DNA of 64,000 bases from Phyllobacterium sp. 628 (GTDB lineage: Bacteria > Pseudomonadota > Alphaproteobacteria > Rhizobiales > Rhizobiaceae). The position numbers and the translations under genes were made by a program. The stretch's first letter is position 1. Every line of letters starts with the position of its first letter. Location: contig NZ_CP050301.1 in the NCBI RefSeq assembly GCF_014189505.1, forward strand, positions 1,991,501 through 2,055,500. The letters run 5' to 3'. Below the pieces are notes generated by a model that saw only the letters and a list, made by a program, of their open reading frames with translations, was not told the origin of the DNA and did not search any database. Positions 55,900-63,924 of the stretch are shown here, one piece after another.

Positions 55900-56865
55900 C
55901 TATCCGCGTCCGCCAACCCGCAGGCCGGCGACACTGCGCTCCTCCAGAATATTGTGCCTGAACCGGTAAAGCGCCGCAGGCCTGCCGCGCGCCTGTGTCT
56001 GCTCGGCGCCGGTCGGTTCGACCAGTTCCGTACCTTCCACCAGCCGGCGGAAATTCTGTTTGTGCAGGTGCCGGCCGGATATGGCTTCGACGGTTTCCTG
56101 CAATGCGGTCAGCGTGAAGGTCGGTGGCATCAGTTCGAAAATCACCGGCCGGTATTTCAGCTTGGCCCGCAGCCGCGAGATTGCCGTCGCCAGAATGCGG
56201 CGATGATCGAAGCTCATCGGCAATCCCAGCTGACCCGACAGGGCGGGGCGTTCGGCCCGCCCGTCGCGAATGGCTTCCGTCACCAGACCGGCCTCATAAA
56301 GCAGTTCATACCGCTCCAGCACCCGCTCTTCATCCCAGGCAATGCCGTCATCGCCAAAAGCCAGACGAAAGCGGTTGAGCCGCGCCGGTGCGCCGCCGGT
56401 TTCGGCCCATTTGAACAGGGCGGGGCGAATGGTGTCTTCAATCATGGCGGGCTTACCGCCGCGCCAGTCTTCCCACGGCAGGAAGGAATACCAGCTGCGC
56501 CAGCGCGCGCCGGATTTGCGCAACGCTTCTTTGGTGTCGTCGGTAATGCGTGTCAGTGCGAGATAGCCGACGGAGACGATATGCAGATCGCGGTCTTCCG
56601 CCGTTTTATGCCGTCCGCGATCACCGAACGTATAGAGCTGTTCAACATAGCCAAGCCGCAGGGGCGTCTGCTCGGCCACCCATTCGCGCAAACCGGTCTC
56701 AAAGGTCCGGTGCGCCAGTGGATTGAACGGGCCAAACGGCAATTCATCGCGCTGTGCGTCGTCACCAGCAGGTGTCGTCAATATCAAAGGGTCATTGTCT
56801 GCCACTGCGGCAATCGCAGCGCTCAGATTGATTTCAACCGCATTGGGCGCTCCGGTAACTGTCAT
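55900..56865 (-). CDS. nadQ: NadQ-like NAD biosynthesis regulator (COG4111)
   Basis: 321 residues. N-terminal NUDIX-like domain without a complete catalytic box (LILTTPAGDDAQRDELPFGP, then LREWVAEQTPLRLGYVEQLY) and a C-terminal winged-helix domain (about 215-300) with ELMPPTFTLTALQETVEAIS and GRHLHKQNFRRLV, the NrtR-like plan. The family includes NadQ, the predicted repressor of nadABC in alphaproteobacteria. It is in an operon with an HD hydrolase, a phosphatase and a cupin, 1 kb from the nad-pan genes, and a palindrome precedes nadA. Confidence 0.82.
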   Translation of the reverse strand: MTVTGAPNAVEINLSAAIAAVADNDPLILTTPAGDDAQRDELPFGPFNPLAHRTFETGLREWVAEQTPLRLGYVEQLYTFGDRGRHKTAEDRDLHIVSVGYLALTRITDDTKEALRKSGARWRSWYSFLPWEDWRGGKPAMIEDTIRPALFKWAETGGAPARLNRFRLAFGDDGIAWDEERVLERYELLYEAGLVTEAIRDGRAERPALSGQLGLPMSFDHRRILATAISRLRAKLKYRPVIFELMPPTFTLTALQETVEAISGRHLHKQNFRRLVEGTELVEPTGAEQTQARGRPAALYRFRHNILEERSVAGLRVGGRG

Positions 56866-56867
56866 CG

Positions 56868-57383
56868 CTAAACCACAAGCGGCAAAATGAATGGCGTACC
56901 TTCAAAGGCATCTTCACCCCGGCCGATGGACTTGATGGCATCGACCATACGGCCCTTGCGGCTCAGCATATCATCGGCCAGCGCAACGAGCCTGCTATTG
57001 GGTGTTGCCGATGGCGCGTTCTGCCGCAAAATATGTGCCAGCCGAGCTTCGTCCAGCTCGGGATTGAGGGCCAGTGCAGTGATATAGGCCCCAGCGGTGG
57101 AACGCGATATGCCCGCATAGCAATGGATGAGCAGGGGTGTGTCGCGCTTCCAGCCTCGGCCAAAGGCGATAAGACTCTCCACGTGGTCAGCGCCGGGCGG
57201 TGTCATGCCTTCGGCTGGTTCTACGATGTCGTTGAAGCCGAGAAACAGATGCCGTTCGGCCGCAATCTCGCCGGGTCGCTCCACCGGTGTGCCCATATTG
57301 ATCAGCGTCACCATATCGCGCGCACCGGAACGCGTCGCGGTTTCAGCGATGCGGGAAAGCGGTGAAATGATGATATGCGGCAT
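56868..57383 (-). CDS. Tyrosine phosphatase-like protein
   Basis: 171 residues from the ATG at 57383. The P-loop H87-C88-x5-R94 (HCYAGISRS) is the PTP/DSP signature, with NMGTPVERPGEI upstream and an RLVALADDMLSRKGRM tail. Presumably removes phosphate from a protein or small molecule. It lies two bases upstream of nadQ and 10 bases downstream of the HD gene, so all are one operon. Confidence 0.85.
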   Translation of the reverse strand: MPHIIISPLSRIAETATRSGARDMVTLINMGTPVERPGEIAAERHLFLGFNDIVEPAEGMTPPGADHVESLIAFGRGWKRDTPLLIHCYAGISRSTAGAYITALALNPELDEARLAHILRQNAPSATPNSRLVALADDMLSRKGRMVDAIKSIGRGEDAFEGTPFILPLVV

Positions 57384-57393
57384 GATCGGCTCT

Positions 57394-58029
57394 CTATCGG
57401 CTGCTGGCGCGTTGTGATTCCAATACAGCGAAACGCTGCAGAAAGGCATTTTGCGCATTCTGGGTCGCCATGGCGGTCAAGTCGAGCCCCTGCGGATCAA
57501 TCCCGCGTGGACGGCCAAAGAAAAGCACTGCTTCCGTCTCGGCAAATCCCGCCAGCCGTGTCGCTTCAAAATAGGCGGCGATGGCATCAGCGCGCTTGAT
57601 CTGGCTGCGCAGCCCTTGTGAAACATTGGGTGCGAGGGCGAAACGCAGATGAATGGCGTGCTGCAATCGCAACTCGATATTCTTGTAATCGCCGCCGACC
57701 ACGGCCTTGAACGGCGAAATCATGTCGCCGATGACGTATTCCGGTGCATCATGCAGAAGCGCTGCGAGACGGTGGTCAGCCGTCGCATCCGGTACAATCA
57801 TGCCGAAAATATGCTCAACCAGCAGGGAATGCTGCGCCACCGAATAGGCGTGATCGCCGACGGTCTGGCCATTCCAGCGGGCAACGCGCGACAGGCCCTG
57901 CGCTATATCTTCAATTTCAATGTCGAGGGGCGAAGGATCAAGCAAATCCAGCCTGCGACCGGACAGCATGCGCTGCCATGCCCGCAGTTCATTTGTTTGT
58001 TTTGTGGTTGGCTTTGCCGGTTTCGGCAT
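57394..58029 (-). CDS. HD-domain hydrolase
   Basis: 211 residues. HD fold residues include H60 in GDHAYSVAQHSLL (with H67) and H93-D94 in AALLHDAPEYVIGD. The pattern matches the COG1896 (YfbR-like) group, which are nucleotide or nucleoside monophosphate hydrolases. First gene of the operon to nadQ. Confidence 0.84.
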   Translation of the reverse strand: MPKPAKPTTKQTNELRAWQRMLSGRRLDLLDPSPLDIEIEDIAQGLSRVARWNGQTVGDHAYSVAQHSLLVEHIFGMIVPDATADHRLAALLHDAPEYVIGDMISPFKAVVGGDYKNIELRLQHAIHLRFALAPNVSQGLRSQIKRADAIAAYFEATRLAGFAETEAVLFFGRPRGIDPQGLDLTAMATQNAQNAFLQRFAVLESQRASSR

Positions 58030-58089
58030 GAAATCTCCGCTAAGCCTTGGTCAATCTTATGAAAATAGCTGCTTACAGCTGTATGACGT

Positions 58090-58216
58090 ATGGTTCGTGG
58101 TTCGACAAGCTCACCATGAGGGAGAGTGAAGCTGCAAGGCTAACCGGCAGCTTCGCAGATTATACCCCTACAATCCTCATTCTCCCCCATGGTGAGCTTG
58201 TCGAACCACGAACCAT
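58090..58216. repeat. Inverted-repeat element, copy 2
   Basis: Arms ATGGTTCGTGGTTCGACAAG continuing CTCACCATGAGGGAGA (58090-58125), and its reverse complement at 58180-58216. Interior GCTGCAAGGCTAACCGGCAG is like that of copy 1 at 13513. Between the HD hydrolase gene start and the ygfZ gene stop. Confidence 0.8.
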
Positions 58217-58249
58217 GGCACTGTCAATATCGCTCCTCAGTCCCTGAGG

Positions 58250-59101
58250 CTAAGCCTCTTGGGTCGTCACGGGAAATGTAAAGCGGTGTTCGGGCGGAAT
58301 GGCAAGCTCAAGGACGGTATCTCCTGACAGGATCGGCGTGCCTGCATCCGTTGCATCTTTCACACGGTCTATCCGCACATGCGCCAGTCCGGCACTGCCA
58401 ACAACGCTACCAAGCATGCCGATCTCGCGATCCTGTGCGGTAATGGCAGTTCCTGTATCGGGCAGATTTTTATTGCCAGTCACAACAAGGATGCGGCGCC
58501 GCGCCGTACCACGGTGCTGCATGCGCGAGACAACTTCCTGACCGATGAAACAACCCTTCTTGAAGGAAACGCCGCCGGTCTGGTCCAGATTGACATCGTG
58601 CGGAAAGGCATCGCCAAGCGCGTAATCAAAAGGCGCTTCCGCCACCCCGTGGGCAATCCGCACCGCCATCCATTCGGCTTCTCCGGCATCCACACCGGTA
58701 TCGCCGCCATAATGGCGCTTGACCTTCAATGCATCGGGGAAACGGCGATCGGTGACGGTTGAATCAGTTTCTGAAACACCTGACTCATCTTGCCAGGAAA
58801 CCCAGATAAGTGATTCAGGCTGCACAGCAATTTGCACCTTGGCGCGCAGCTTGTAGAGCGTCAGCCGTTTCATAAGGTCATCGACGGATGTTTGCAGCGT
58901 ATCTAGCCGCAGGCCCTTTGCCGTACGGGAGACAAGAAATTCGAACAGGATCTTGCCTTGCGGGCTGAGCAGTGCCCCGGGTTTCAGGTCGCCTTCATCA
59001 AGCGTATCGAGATCGGTCGTAATCAGATTCTGCAGGAACTTTTCCGCATCCTCGCCGGTTACATCGAGGATCACTCTTCCGCTTAAGTTTGCCGATGGCA
59101 T
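58250..59101 (-). CDS. ygfZ: YgfZ folate-binding protein
   Basis: 283 residues. The YgfZ signature K-G-C-F-I-G-Q-E is at 182-189 within KKGCFIGQEVVSRMQHRG, and the GcvT-like fold is evident in FLQNLITTDLDTLDEGDLKP. YgfZ uses a folate in assembling or repairing iron-sulfur enzymes. Divergent from the dihydroorotase-like gene. Confidence 0.88.
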   Translation of the reverse strand: MPSANLSGRVILDVTGEDAEKFLQNLITTDLDTLDEGDLKPGALLSPQGKILFEFLVSRTAKGLRLDTLQTSVDDLMKRLTLYKLRAKVQIAVQPESLIWVSWQDESGVSETDSTVTDRRFPDALKVKRHYGGDTGVDAGEAEWMAVRIAHGVAEAPFDYALGDAFPHDVNLDQTGGVSFKKGCFIGQEVVSRMQHRGTARRRILVVTGNKNLPDTGTAITAQDREIGMLGSVVGSAGLAHVRIDRVKDATDAGTPILSGDTVLELAIPPEHRFTFPVTTQEA

Positions 59102-59177
59102 CGCATCACCCTTGCCTTTCCTGTCCCTGTTACGTAAGCCGCAAGTGAAGGGTTCGCAAGGCAGGAATGGAAAGCAA

Positions 59178-60515
59178 ATGGCTCAGACGTTTGATACAAT
59201 TTTCAGGAGTGGACTGGTTGTAAATCAGGATGGTGTGGGTCTGCGTGATATCGGCATCACCAATGGGCGGATTGCCGCCATTGGTAACCTTGGCAGTGCC
59301 GATGCGGGTGAAGTCATCGATGCGACTGGCCTGCACATTCTCCCCGGTGTTGTTGACAGCCAGGTGCATTTCCGTGAGCCCGGCCTTGAACACAAGGAAG
59401 ATCTGGAAAGCGGTTCACGTTCTGCCGTTCTCGGCGGCGTTACCGCCGTCTTTGAAATGCCCAACACCAAGCCGCTGACCACATCAGCCGAAACACTGGA
59501 AGACAAGGTGCGGCGCGGCCGCCATCGCATGCATTGCGATTTTGCTTTCTGGGTGGGTGGCACGCGCGACAATGCCAAGGATGTTGCCGAGCTTGAGCGT
59601 TTGCCTGGCGCTGCCGGTATCAAGGTATTCATGGGCTCGTCGACGGGTGATTTGCTGGTTGAAGATGATGAGGGTGTCAGCTCCATCCTGCGCAACACCC
59701 GCCGCCGGGCAGCCTTCCATTCGGAAGACGAATTCCGCCTGCGTGAACGCGAAAGCTTCCGCGTTGCCAATGATCCCTCATCGCATCCTATCTGGCGTGA
59801 TGAAATCGCGGCGTTGCAATGCACCCAGCGGCTGGTGCGCATCGCCCGCGAAACCGGTGCACGCATCCACGTTCTGCATATTTCGACAGCCGAAGAGATC
59901 GATTTTCTTGCGGGGCACAAGGATGTAGCAAGCTGTGAGGCGACACCGCACCATCTGACATTGGATGCCAGCCAGTACGCCACGCTGGGGACACTCATCC
60001 AGATGAACCCGCCGGTGCGTGATGCGCGCCATCGCGACGGCGTCTGGAAAGGCATCGGGCAGGGGATTGTCGATGTGCTCGGTTCTGATCACGCCCCACA
60101 CACTCTGGAAGAGAAGGCGAAACCCTATCCCGCGTCGCCATCCGGTATGACCGGCGTGCAGACGCTGGTGCCGATCATGCTCGATCATGTGAATGCGGGC
60201 CGCCTGTCAATCGAGCGGTTTGTTGATCTGAGTTCGCATGGTCCCAACCGCCTGTTCGGAATGGCCAACAAGGGCCGCATCGCCGTTGGCTACGACGCTG
60301 ATTTGACCATTGTCGATATGAAGCGGCGTGAAACCATTACCAATGCACAGGTCGGCTCAAAGGCAGGCTGGACGCCCTATGACGGCAAGATTGTTACCGG
60401 CTGGCCTGTCGGCACGATCATCCGTGGCCGCAAGATCATGTGGGATGGCGAAATCGTCACGCCATCACAGGGCGAGCCGGTTCTGTTTGGTGAAGCCCTC
60501 GGTCAAGGCAGATAA
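59178..60515 (+). CDS. Dihydroorotase-like amidohydrolase
   Basis: 445 residues from the ATG at 59178. Type I dihydroorotase-like, with K149 (GIKVFMGSST) for the carbamylated bridging lysine, HH at 258-259 (EATPHHLTLD) and D304 in LGSDHAPHT. The HxH metal motif reads Q62-V-H64 (DSQVHFREPG), so the first His is replaced by Gln. It may act as a dihydroorotase with a changed site, a related amidohydrolase, or a regulatory subunit. Ends 13 bases inside the convergent PhzF gene. Confidence 0.75.
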   Translation: MAQTFDTIFRSGLVVNQDGVGLRDIGITNGRIAAIGNLGSADAGEVIDATGLHILPGVVDSQVHFREPGLEHKEDLESGSRSAVLGGVTAVFEMPNTKPLTTSAETLEDKVRRGRHRMHCDFAFWVGGTRDNAKDVAELERLPGAAGIKVFMGSSTGDLLVEDDEGVSSILRNTRRRAAFHSEDEFRLRERESFRVANDPSSHPIWRDEIAALQCTQRLVRIARETGARIHVLHISTAEEIDFLAGHKDVASCEATPHHLTLDASQYATLGTLIQMNPPVRDARHRDGVWKGIGQGIVDVLGSDHAPHTLEEKAKPYPASPSGMTGVQTLVPIMLDHVNAGRLSIERFVDLSSHGPNRLFGMANKGRIAVGYDADLTIVDMKRRETITNAQVGSKAGWTPYDGKIVTGWPVGTIIRGRKIMWDGEIVTPSQGEPVLFGEALGQGR

Positions 60516-61291
60516 ATCTGCGCCTTCATGAAGGTGATCGCCGATCCTGCAATCAGGACGCGATCGCCTTTCAGTCCGCACAGGAGATGCCCGCCGCGGC
60601 TTGAACGCTGAAATGCCGAAAGCTTGGTCTTGCCGAGTCTTCCCGCCCAATAGGGCACCAGCGTCGCGTGAATAGAGCCAGTGACCGGGTCTTCCGGGAT
60701 ACCGGCAAGTGGTGCAAAATAGCGCGAAACAAAATCGTGTTCATTGCCTTTTGCCGTCACAACGAGGCTAAGCGGATCGAGCTTCAGAATTTCCGGGTGG
60801 TCGGGAACGAAGTCGACAACCGCCTGTTCATCGGCAAGCTCGACAAATATATTCTCGAAATTTCGAAATGCCTTTATATCGCCAGTCCCGAAAATCGTTG
60901 TCAGCGGTGCTGGAATATCATTGAGCAATTCTGGTGGAAAATTAGGGAAATCAAGCTGATAGCCGCCGTCTTTGCGGTCAACGCGCAATGTGCCAACCTG
61001 CGTTTCAAACACCAATTGGCCCTCAATACGCATTTCATGCGCCAGCACATGTGATGTCGCCAGTGTGGCATGTCCGCAGAAAGGCGCCTCATGCACCGGC
61101 GTAAACCAGCGCAGGTCCCAGCCTTTGCCATTGGGCCGGGTAAACGCGGTTTCAGCCAGATTGTTCTCGGCTGCGATATTCTGCATCGTTGCCTCTGGCA
61201 GCCAATCGTCAAGAACGAGCACAGCTGCCGGATTGCCGCGGAAAAGCGCACTGGTGAAAGCATCGACCTGATACATCGTCAATTCTGGCAT
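60503..61291 (-). CDS. PhzF family isomerase/epimerase
   Basis: 262 residues. Fold marks MYQVDAFTSALFRGNPAAVL and VHEAPFCGHATLATSHVL (catalytic Glu region), and GIPEDPVTGSIHATLVPYWA near the C-terminus. The family includes PhzF and diaminopimelate epimerase-like proteins; substrate unknown. Convergent overlap of 13 bases with the amidohydrolase gene. Confidence 0.86.
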   Translation of the reverse strand: MPELTMYQVDAFTSALFRGNPAAVLVLDDWLPEATMQNIAAENNLAETAFTRPNGKGWDLRWFTPVHEAPFCGHATLATSHVLAHEMRIEGQLVFETQVGTLRVDRKDGGYQLDFPNFPPELLNDIPAPLTTIFGTGDIKAFRNFENIFVELADEQAVVDFVPDHPEILKLDPLSLVVTAKGNEHDFVSRYFAPLAGIPEDPVTGSIHATLVPYWAGRLGKTKLSAFQRSSRGGHLLCGLKGDRVLIAGSAITFMKAQIYLP

Positions 61292-61339
61292 GGTTGATTC
61301 CGCTGTTTGAGGGAGAGGCGCAAGTTTAGCGCTCTTCGC

Positions 61340-62206
61340 TCAATTCGGGAATGCCAGATGCCCAAGTTTCTCCGGATTGCGAACAATGTAGATCGCTTTG
61401 ATCTTGCCGTCCTCGATCTCGAGTGCCGTCGTCTGGATCAGGCCGTCCGACTCGCGTGTCACAAAACCGGGGAGACCATCGATCAGCCCCTGGTGCACGA
61501 GTGGCGACAGCTTGTATTGCAACCGCCGGCCAATGCCATCGAAGAAGCGTGACACCTTATCCAGCGTGTAGACCGGGTTGATCGCTGACGAGCGGATACC
61601 GCCGCCATCGGTGTAAAGCGTAACGTCATCGGCGAGCAAAGCCTGCAGCGTCTGCATGTCACCGTTGCGCGAGGCATTGTAGAAGGCTGTCGCAATATCC
61701 TGGCCATGCTCATCCGAGACAGGAAAACGTGGTTTAGCCTGCTGCACATGGGTACGGGCCCGGCTGGCAAGCTGCCTGCAGGTCGCTGCATCGCGGCCGA
61801 TGGCCTCTGAAATCTGATTGAAATCCTGCCCGAACACATCGTGCAGGAGGAATGCAGCCCGCTCGAGCGGCGAGAGACGTTCGAGCGCCATCATCAGCGT
61901 CAGCGTGATATCACTGTCCGCTTCTTCTTCACTCGGATCAAAGATCGGTTCCGGCAGCCAGCTTCCCACATAGGTCTCCCTTCGCACACGGGCGGACTTC
62001 AGATGGTCAAGGCAAAGCCGCGATATGGTGCGCACAAGGAAGGCCTCCTCGCTGCGCACCTGCGACCGGTCGGTCTGGTGCCAGCGAATGAAACCTTCCT
62101 GAACGATGTCTTCCGCCTCGGCGACCGATCCAACCATGCGGTATGCAATGCGGATCAGCCGTGGCCGAAGACGGTTGAACGTTTCTGTGGCGTCAGGCTG
62201 CGGCAC
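61340..62206 (-). CDS. ECF41-type sigma factor with C-terminal SnoaL-like domain
   Basis: 288 residues. Sigma region 2 at about 10-75 (IAYRMVGSVAEAEDIVQEGF), the conserved linker WLPEP at 83-87, region 4 at about 105-155, and a C-terminal SnoaL-like domain with D-G-G-G (200-203). ECF41 sigma factors have no separate anti-sigma factor; the fused domain controls activity. It overlaps the CMD/AhpD-like gene by 14 bases, the usual ECF41 partner. A matching promoter is visible upstream. Confidence 0.9.
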   Translation of the reverse strand: MPQPDATETFNRLRPRLIRIAYRMVGSVAEAEDIVQEGFIRWHQTDRSQVRSEEAFLVRTISRLCLDHLKSARVRRETYVGSWLPEPIFDPSEEEADSDITLTLMMALERLSPLERAAFLLHDVFGQDFNQISEAIGRDAATCRQLASRARTHVQQAKPRFPVSDEHGQDIATAFYNASRNGDMQTLQALLADDVTLYTDGGGIRSSAINPVYTLDKVSRFFDGIGRRLQYKLSPLVHQGLIDGLPGFVTRESDGLIQTTALEIEDGKIKAIYIVRNPEKLGHLAFPN

Positions 62207-62651
62207 TGGCTTTTTCCACGGGATGGATAGCGCGGAAACCGATGGAAATGCGGTTCCAACTGTTGATGGTCACGATCAGCATAGTGAGCTTGACGATCTC
62301 CTCTTCGGTGAAATGCTGTTTCAGTGTCTCGAAGTCGCTATCGGGAACATGTGTCTCGGCAACCAGTGTCAGCACTTCGGTCCAGGCGAGAGCGGCACGT
62401 TCACGGTCGCTATAAAGCGGTGATTCCTGCCATGCATCAAGCAGGACCAGACGCTGGACGGTCTCGCCGCTTTTGATCGCATCTTTCGAATGCATATCAA
62501 TACAATAGGCACAGCCATTGATCTGCGATGCACGCATTTTCACCAGCTCTATGAGGCTGTGTTCCAGCCCGCTTTTCACGACGGTTTCTTCCATCGCAAA
62601 CATTGGCTTCATTGTTGCAGCGTAATTGTATGGGTTCAATCTGGCTTTCAT
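62193..62651 (-). CDS. Carboxymuconolactone decarboxylase/AhpD-like protein
   Basis: 152 residues from an ATG at 62651 with GGAG six bases upstream. C47-A-Y-C50 with H54 (INGCAYCIDMH) is the AhpD redox site. ECF41 operons typically pair the sigma factor with such a CMD/AhpD protein, probably involved in oxidative or xenobiotic stress. Likely cotranscribed with the sigma gene from the ECF41 promoter. Confidence 0.87.
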   Translation of the reverse strand: MKARLNPYNYAATMKPMFAMEETVVKSGLEHSLIELVKMRASQINGCAYCIDMHSKDAIKSGETVQRLVLLDAWQESPLYSDRERAALAWTEVLTLVAETHVPDSDFETLKQHFTEEEIVKLTMLIVTINSWNRISIGFRAIHPVEKASAAA

Positions 62652-62691
62652 CATCATCTCCATTGTCTGGCATTCAGTTGCCTGCACACAA

Positions 62692-62718
62692 GACGAGATG
62701 GAAAAGCCGAATGTGACA
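62692..62718 (-). promoter_or_regulatory. ECF41 promoter
   Basis: On the minus strand TGTCACA (62712-62718) and CGTC (62692-62695) are separated by 16 bases, the published ECF41 -35/-10 pattern. It stands 41 bases upstream of the CMD start codon, so the operon should be driven by its own sigma factor. Confidence 0.85.
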
Positions 62719-62785
62719 TCGCCCCGGATTTTTTTGAATTCTTTTTCAGAAGGGGAGAATATTGGCGGCAAGCCGCCAATATCAT

Positions 62786-63049
62786 TTAGAGATGTGTGAC
62801 CACGAGGTTGTTCAGTTTGGAGTTTCGAATGGACAGGAACTCGAACACGCCCAATGCTGTCAATGCTGTCAATGCGGGCAGGGCATCGATAATATCCTGT
62901 TCGGCCGCAGCCTGATCCTCAGCCGGGGCATCAGGATTGAGCCAGACCCGCGCATTGGCAAGAAACGCACCAACTGTGCCCTTGCGCACCGGAACGTCGT
63001 TGATGTGAACTTGATTGATATCGTCTGGCAGAATGTCTTGAGCACGCAT
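62786..63049 (-). CDS. Protein of unknown function
   Basis: 87 residues. No signal peptide or membrane segment. Acidic to neutral; a helical middle (PAEDQAAAEQDIIDALPALT) and an alternating C-terminus (FLSIRNSKLNNLVVTHL). Divergent from the AraC gene by 95 bases and may be its target. Not recognised. Confidence 0.6.
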   Translation of the reverse strand: MRAQDILPDDINQVHINDVPVRKGTVGAFLANARVWLNPDAPAEDQAAAEQDIIDALPALTALTALGVFEFLSIRNSKLNNLVVTHL

Positions 63050-63144
63050 GATGATCTCCTTTTCGAACGTGATGGGAGCAGACTATGCGTTTACTGGTGG
63101 CTCTGCTATCGTATCCTAGCCAATGAATACCGTGTTGAGGCCAA

Positions 63145-63924
63145 ATGAACGCCTTGATCAGTCCAGAACGGGCTATGTCAGCCAGCGGGCCAATGATTAT
63201 CGCTGCCAAGCAGAAGGAAGGTATTCCCCGGCAGGTGGGTTTTCACGCCCATGCCCGCGGCCAATTGCTGGGTGCCAGCACCGGACTGCTGACCCTTGGA
63301 ACAGCGAAAGGGCAATGGGTGGTACCTGCCATTCATGCGGTTTGGATACCGCCGCATCATCAGCACGCCCTGCGCTCGCATGGGCCGTATTTCGGCTGGA
63401 GTGTCTATGTGGCAGAATCGGAATGCGCCGATCTTCCGGCATCCCCTTGCACATTGCGCAGTTCGGCGCTGTTGCGTGAAGCGGTGAACCGGGCTGCCGT
63501 ATGGAGCGGAGATGATCTGAATGCAGCGCAAGATCGTATCGCGCGCGTCATTCTGGATGAGATTCGCAGCCTGCCGCAGGAGAATCTGGGCTTGCCGCTG
63601 CCCATGGATCCACGGCTTTTGCGCATAGCGCAAACCTTTGCTGACAATCTGCTGGATGAGCGAAAGGCCGGGGAGTGGGCGGATTGGGCCGGTATCCCTG
63701 TCCGCACGCTGACACGCAAATTTGTGATTGAAACCGGATTTACCTTTACGGAATGGCGTCAACGCGCCCGGTTGATGCGGGCTTTGGAACTTTTGGCTTC
63801 CGGAGTTCCAGTAACCACCATAGCGCTCGATGTTGGCTACACCAATATCAGTGCGTTCATCGCCATGTTCAGACGGGTGTTTGGTGTCACACCCACACGC
63901 TATATGGGTAGCAGCGCCGTTTAA
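63145..63924 (+). CDS. AraC family regulator
   Basis: 259 residues. N-terminal cupin-like sensor domain (HAHARGQLLGASTGLLTLGT, then HAVWIPPHHQHALRSHG) and a C-terminal double HTH (about 160-255) with WADWAGIPVRTLTRKFVIET and TTIALDVGYTNISAFIAMFR, ending RRVFGVTPTRYMG. Effector unknown. Confidence 0.85.
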   Translation: MNALISPERAMSASGPMIIAAKQKEGIPRQVGFHAHARGQLLGASTGLLTLGTAKGQWVVPAIHAVWIPPHHQHALRSHGPYFGWSVYVAESECADLPASPCTLRSSALLREAVNRAAVWSGDDLNAAQDRIARVILDEIRSLPQENLGLPLPMDPRLLRIAQTFADNLLDERKAGEWADWAGIPVRTLTRKFVIETGFTFTEWRQRARLMRALELLASGVPVTTIALDVGYTNISAFIAMFRRVFGVTPTRYMGSSAV

